A stretch of DNA of 64,000 nt. It comes from Apostichopus japonicus (lineage: Eukaryota > Echinodermata > Holothuroidea > Aspidochirotida > Stichopodidae). Every line of letters begins with the position of its first letter. The first letter of the stretch is position 1. Made by a program: the position numbers and the translations under genes. Below the pieces are notes generated by a model. That model was not told the origin of the DNA and searched no databases. It saw only the letters and a list, made by a program, of their open reading frames with translations. Location of the stretch: NCBI RefSeq assembly GCF_037975245.1, contig NC_092567.1, positions 13,718,876 through 13,782,875 on the forward strand, read 5' to 3'. This document shows, one piece after another, positions 61,320 to 64,000 of this stretch.

Positions 61320-63400
61320 TTCCTCATTTTGTGAACACAACATGATTTATGTGTCCATGTGTAGAAATACAACATGATTTATGCGTACATGTGTAGGGAC
61401 ACAACATGCTTTATATGTACATATGAAGGAAAGTAACATGGTGTAGGTGTTCATGTGTAGGAAGGTAATAAGGTGTAGGTGTACATGTGTAGGAACACAG
61501 CATTGTGTAGGTGTACATGTGTAAGAACACAACAAGTTGTAGATGTATATGAGTACAAACAACATGTTTCCTTATTGTGTATAGGTGTACATGTGTAAGA
61601 ACACAACATGGTGTAGGTGTACATGTGTAGGAACACAACATGGTTTAGGTGTTTGTAGATAGGAACACAACATGGTTTAGGGGTACATGTGTTATATTAT
61701 GATTTAGGGTTACATGTGTAGGAACCAAATACACTTAAGTTGTACACGTGTAGGAACATAATATGGTTTAGATATACATGTGTAGGAGCAAAGCATGCTT
61801 TAAAGGGGCGTATCCAGGATTTTCTGACCCGGGGGCGCCAATTCCTATCTGAGCGGAGCGCCACCATCGGTTGGGCGGCACTTCTCAGGCTTAAAAATGA
61901 CCAACCAGATGTACACTTTTGCCTGAGAACCAAGTATTTCCCAATTTTTTTTTTTTATCCATAACCTTTTTTAAGATTGTCACCAGTCACAAATCATGTT
62001 CGACCTCATCGCATGTCCTGTGGATCATTGCTTGTGTAGGTGATTCTACGTCGCGGCCCACAATACCTGTCAGCCCCACTGTTCAAGGTTTTCCCCATCC
62101 ACACAAGACATTTCGTTGTTTACATTAGCATCCCGCGGTATACTCGCAACTTTCACGGATCGTAAGGTACACGATGGCATACGATGTAATAACCGATGCT
62201 GACTTATATGATATTGACATTGACATGCTGAACGCGCGCGGAGCGCGCGAAAACGTTTGGTTATTTTTTTTCGGGCCAGTCGGTACAGCCCCATATCAAA
62301 TTGGGCTCCTACGCCCATGACTTCACACATAGACAGTTTTGAGGCTGTTCATCTTTGAAAACCATTTTCATGCTCATTGATATAAGGTGATACCTGCTGT
62401 TTGCTTTACAAATTCGAGCAGGCGCGTAGCGAGGAGTTTGCCAAGTGAGGGACGAAGCCTGTTGGCAAACTATCACCATGTGTTGGCGCGAAGCGTACAA
62501 GAACATTTTTGGCCGAAAATGCCTCCCAGATCGCTGTAAATGGCACTACCCAGGACCACTTGTTGGCGCGAAGCGTACAAGCGAATTTTGGCCAAAAATA
62601 CCTCCCAGATCGCTGGTATAATGACACTTCCCCGGCCTTGTATGTTGCATTTAAGCATTTTTTATTTTGAAATTACTAACGATATCATAAAAAAATATGC
62701 TCAAGGGGGGTGGGGGCAGTCGCCTTCCCGAAATGCGCCATGTTCCCCGAGTTCGAGACCAGCCACAGTTGGTTTCATAGCAGGTTTCATATACACACAC
62801 GCGCGTTATGATAGACCATATATAGTATATATGTACATATACATTATTGAGAGAGGACAAAATGGAAACGTCAAAAATGGAGTTGACGATGTTAGGGGAA
62901 GGGTGAGGCGCACGCCCCTTCCGAAATCCTTGATCAGTCACTGGCTACCCTGTGTATATAATAGGGATCAGCGCTGTAATGATGTCAGTGTTTCTCCGTC
63001 TCTTCCAGGTGTCTTGGCGTATTTCTTTTACTCCCTACTTTCTCCTTTTTCTCTCTTTCTTCTTTTTCTTTTCCCTTCCTTCCTCTCCTCCTCCTCTTCC
63101 CCCCCCCCTCTTTTTTCCCTTTCTTCTTCTTTTTTTCTCTCCTCTTTTTCTTACCCGGGGGCGCGCCCCAACGCCCCCCTGGATACGCGCCTGCTTTAGG
63201 TGTACATGTGTAGGATCATAAAATGGTTTAGATACATGTGTATGAGCAAATCATATAGTAAAATGTAGTAAATTATTAGGCTATAGTTGTACACGTGTAG
63301 GAACATAATATAGTTTAGATGTGCATGTGTAGGAACTAAGTATGCTTTGGGTGTACATGTGTAGGAACACAGCCAACTTTAGGTGTAGGAACGAGGAACA
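61320..63400. repeat. About 31-bp minisatellite, split by an insertion
   Basis: Units resemble ACATGTGTAGGAACACAACA plus TGGTTTAGGTGT. They run from about 61330 to 61802 and again from about 63190 to 63385; the transposon 61803-63193 lies between. Units are diverged (TAAGAACAC, AGGAAAGTAAC variants). Confidence 0.9.
61803..63193. mobile_element. hAT-type composite element inside the 31-bp satellite
   Basis: Left end AAGGGGCGTATCCAGG and right end CCTGGATACGCGCCTG are inverted with two to three mismatches. GCTTTA of the satellite unit is present on both sides, consistent with a target duplication. Inside are the AGCGGAGCGCCACCATCGGT module (about 61850), a second terminus-like CAGGCGCGTAGCGAGG at 62419, and two tandem copies of GTTGGCGCGAAGCGTACAAG with a CCTCCCAGATCGCTG block (62480-62640). 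A CT-rich tract is at 63030-63150. This looks like a composite of at least two family members. Confidence 0.7.
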
Positions 63401-64000
63401 AATTCATGTAAATCGTTCACCAAATCAGGGCTTTTCTGAAGACATCTCAAAATGTTATGAATTATAAAGGGTTATATTTGACAAAAACATGTACAGACAA
63501 CCTGATTGGTGTCAATATGATTTTAAGATAGGTCCAACATTGCTAAAAATAAATTTGAAAATCAGTTGACTCGTGATTTGCTCATAAATTACCCCATAAC
63601 TTAAAGTAATAAACACATACAAGTTCATGTACCTCCCCATCATGTTATAGATGGTTGAAACCACTTCCATATTATAGACATGTCCCTTGAAACATGTGCG
63701 GCTCATCCATTAATATGGCTGGACGATTGACTCTAAGTCACCTACTAGTCAGGTCGCTCAGATACAGCACACAACTCAATAGGAATACATAACCTGGTCT
63801 TAAATAACATGTTTTCAATGCATTACGTATTTGTCTAGTACAAATGACACTGGCAATGGATTATTTTGAACATATTGGTCTGCACTGAGAAGTCATAGTC
63901 CTCGTGCAGTTCGCTTTGCAGGAGCTTAGCAGGGTTTCACCGTATATATTAAAGACCGGTATAGAAACATAACCAGCACTTTATTGATGCACTGTTCTGC
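63401..64000. other. Right edge, no recognised feature
   Basis: AT-rich sequence. No SCUBE signal-peptide exon or other gene recognised. Confidence 0.45.

Noticed and set aside
61347-61641. Cys/His/Thr-rich frames resembling zinc-finger spacing
   Set aside because: Periodicity equals the 31-bp satellite unit, several frames overlap, and spacing does not match a zinc-finger consensus.
62540-63199. 219-codon plus frame
   Set aside because: It runs across the hAT-type composite element and a CT-rich tract; composition is low-complexity and no domain is visible.

Overview
The window is eukaryotic: AT-rich, intron-dense and heavy in satellites and transposons. It holds most of one multi-exon gene on the minus strand, an orthologue of vertebrate SCUBE1/2/3 (secreted signal peptide-CUB-EGF protein). 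A SCUBE gene beside Penelope-like and hAT elements and marine-type dispersed repeats suggests an invertebrate deuterostome, perhaps an echinoderm. The species cannot be fixed from sequence alone.

I traced 20 coding exons from 52826 down to the stop codon at 17039-17041. They sum to 2837 bases: 2 bases of a split codon, 944 codons and a stop. In order they encode nine EGF repeats (52.8-28.8 kb), a cysteine-containing spacer on four exons (27.5-24.6 kb), three GCC2/GCC3 cysteine-rich repeats (24.0-21.9 kb), a CUB domain on two exons (19.2-18.1 kb) and the conserved C-terminal tail on two exons (17.7-17.0 kb). All but the last junction are phase 1, and every junction has GT/AG ends. The signal-peptide exon was not found and probably lies beyond 64 kb.

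Region by region: 1-17 kb is downstream flank. It has a 1.5-kb hAT-type element (522-2036), a decayed promoter and first exon of a second gene (about 3.9-4.3 kb), a three-level transposon nest (7466-10620: hAT-like, then Penelope-like, then hAT-like) and a 1.5-kb minisatellite (12.1-13.6 kb). 17-53 kb is the SCUBE gene with array-rich introns. The 14.6-kb intron between EGF5 and EGF6 holds a 4.6-kb CACTG-ended element with a 1.4-kb internal palindrome. 53-64 kb is upstream sequence or intron 1, with hAT-type elements and a 31-bp satellite.

The most unusual observation: at four exons (EGF5, EGF8, EGF9 and the third cysteine-rich repeat) the following intron opens with a minisatellite whose unit is a copy of that exon's own 3' end plus its 5' splice site. 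The gene therefore carries runs of decoy donors. In the cysteine-rich case each unit is a possible phase-symmetric 51-nt mini-exon.
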